Assembly: GCA_963745775.1 (NCBI GenBank)
Contig: CAVUYY010000019.1
Coordinates: forward strand, 60,487-124,486
Direction of reading: 5' to 3'
Length of the DNA: 64,000 nucleotides
Source of the DNA: Gaiellasilicea sp963745775
GTDB taxonomy: Bacteria > Actinomycetota > Thermoleophilia > Gaiellales > Gaiellaceae
The notes below the pieces were generated by a model. That model did no database searches and was not told the origin of the DNA. It worked only from the letters and a program-made list of their open reading frames with translations. The position numbers and the translations under genes are program-made. The stretch's first letter is position 1. Each line of letters opens with the position of its first letter. This document shows, one piece after another, positions 63,938-64,000 of this stretch.

Positions 63938-64000
63938 GCCCCCATCGACTAGCGGCCTAGGTCACCACCCTTTCAAGGTGGCTGCACGGGTTCGAATCCC
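63938..64000 (+). tRNA. tRNA-Glu (anticodon TTC), 3' end outside the window
   Basis: GCCCCCATCGACTAGCGGCC starts the acceptor and D arms; the anticodon arm is CCACC-CTTTCAA-GGTGG, giving anticodon TTC (Glu); the T arm begins CGGGTTCGAATCCC and is cut by the window end. The 63 nt present match a normal tRNA-Glu. Confidence 0.92.

Noticed and set aside
1..64000. Programmed +1 frameshifting as a general feature
   Set aside because: No shared slippery motif or stop codon at the joins; they fall at varied codons and sometimes in clusters, as sequencing errors do.
1..64000. CRISPR arrays, insertion sequences, prophage or integrative elements
   Set aside because: No spaced direct repeats, transposase, integrase or phage structural genes were seen.

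Overview
This is a high-GC, gene-dense bacterial chromosome segment. Gene style (many GTG/TTG starts, NTGA stop/start overlaps, few spacers) and content (class II NrdJ, DUF4032, DUF7144, an SARP/BTAD regulator beside a type-1 periplasmic-binding protein, a DUF1059 protein, an actinobacterial-type isocitrate lyase) point to Actinobacteria, most likely class Thermoleophilia (Gaiellales/Solirubrobacterales-like). That placement is inference. I see no phage, insertion sequence, CRISPR array or rRNA. Two tRNAs are present: tRNA-Thr(CGT), complete, and tRNA-Glu(TTC), cut by the window end.

Layout. 0.1-9 kb: PAS-LuxR regulator, flippase-like membrane protein, DUF7144 protein, alpha-glucosidase plus xylulokinase, GAF histidine kinase, and an Asp-box beta-propeller coupled to a MoaD/ThiS-like protein. 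9-12 kb: a MoxR-DUF58-VWA module plus a small exported protein. 12-16 kb: an iron-uptake pair (FTR1 permease with a long exported N-terminal domain, and a lipoprotein) with an IdeR/DtxR-like palindrome upstream. 16-20 kb: BTAD regulator with ligand-binding partner, small exported proteins, tRNA-Thr, sigma factor. 20-26 kb: holB-tmk, NDP-sugar epimerase, LytR_C protein, O-antigen ligase-like protein. 26-31 kb: nrdJ with a roughly 220-nt leader, a secreted clan-A glycosidase, a TPR protein. 31-44 kb: HNH nuclease remnant, phytase-like esterase, K+ channel, an aldo/keto reductase-ornithine cyclodeaminase-PLP dehydratase operon, tandem YcaQ-type glycosylases, cystathionine gamma-synthase, MBL hydrolase, MFS remnant. 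44-54 kb: MATE, SDR and CDF genes, then a complete sugar-type ABC importer (ATPase, binding lipoprotein, two permeases) running into an FAD oxidoreductase and a membrane beta-helix protein. 54-64 kb: DUF4032 protein, cyclophilin/cupin, a divergent FtsH-like membrane AAA protease with a coupled membrane partner, LysR regulator divergent from isocitrate lyase, methyltransferase, LysM lytic transglycosylase.

A window-wide oddity dominates the reading. About sixteen otherwise convincing genes, including the essential holB, are broken by frame changes that almost all have the sense of one extra base. Sequencing or assembly error is the likeliest cause; I give the reconstructed gene spans. The most interesting intact biology is the MoaD-like/beta-propeller pair, the FtsH-like protease with two insertions and a coupled partner, the ABC permease with an SdrD-B-like domain inside it, and the iron-uptake pair with its candidate operator.
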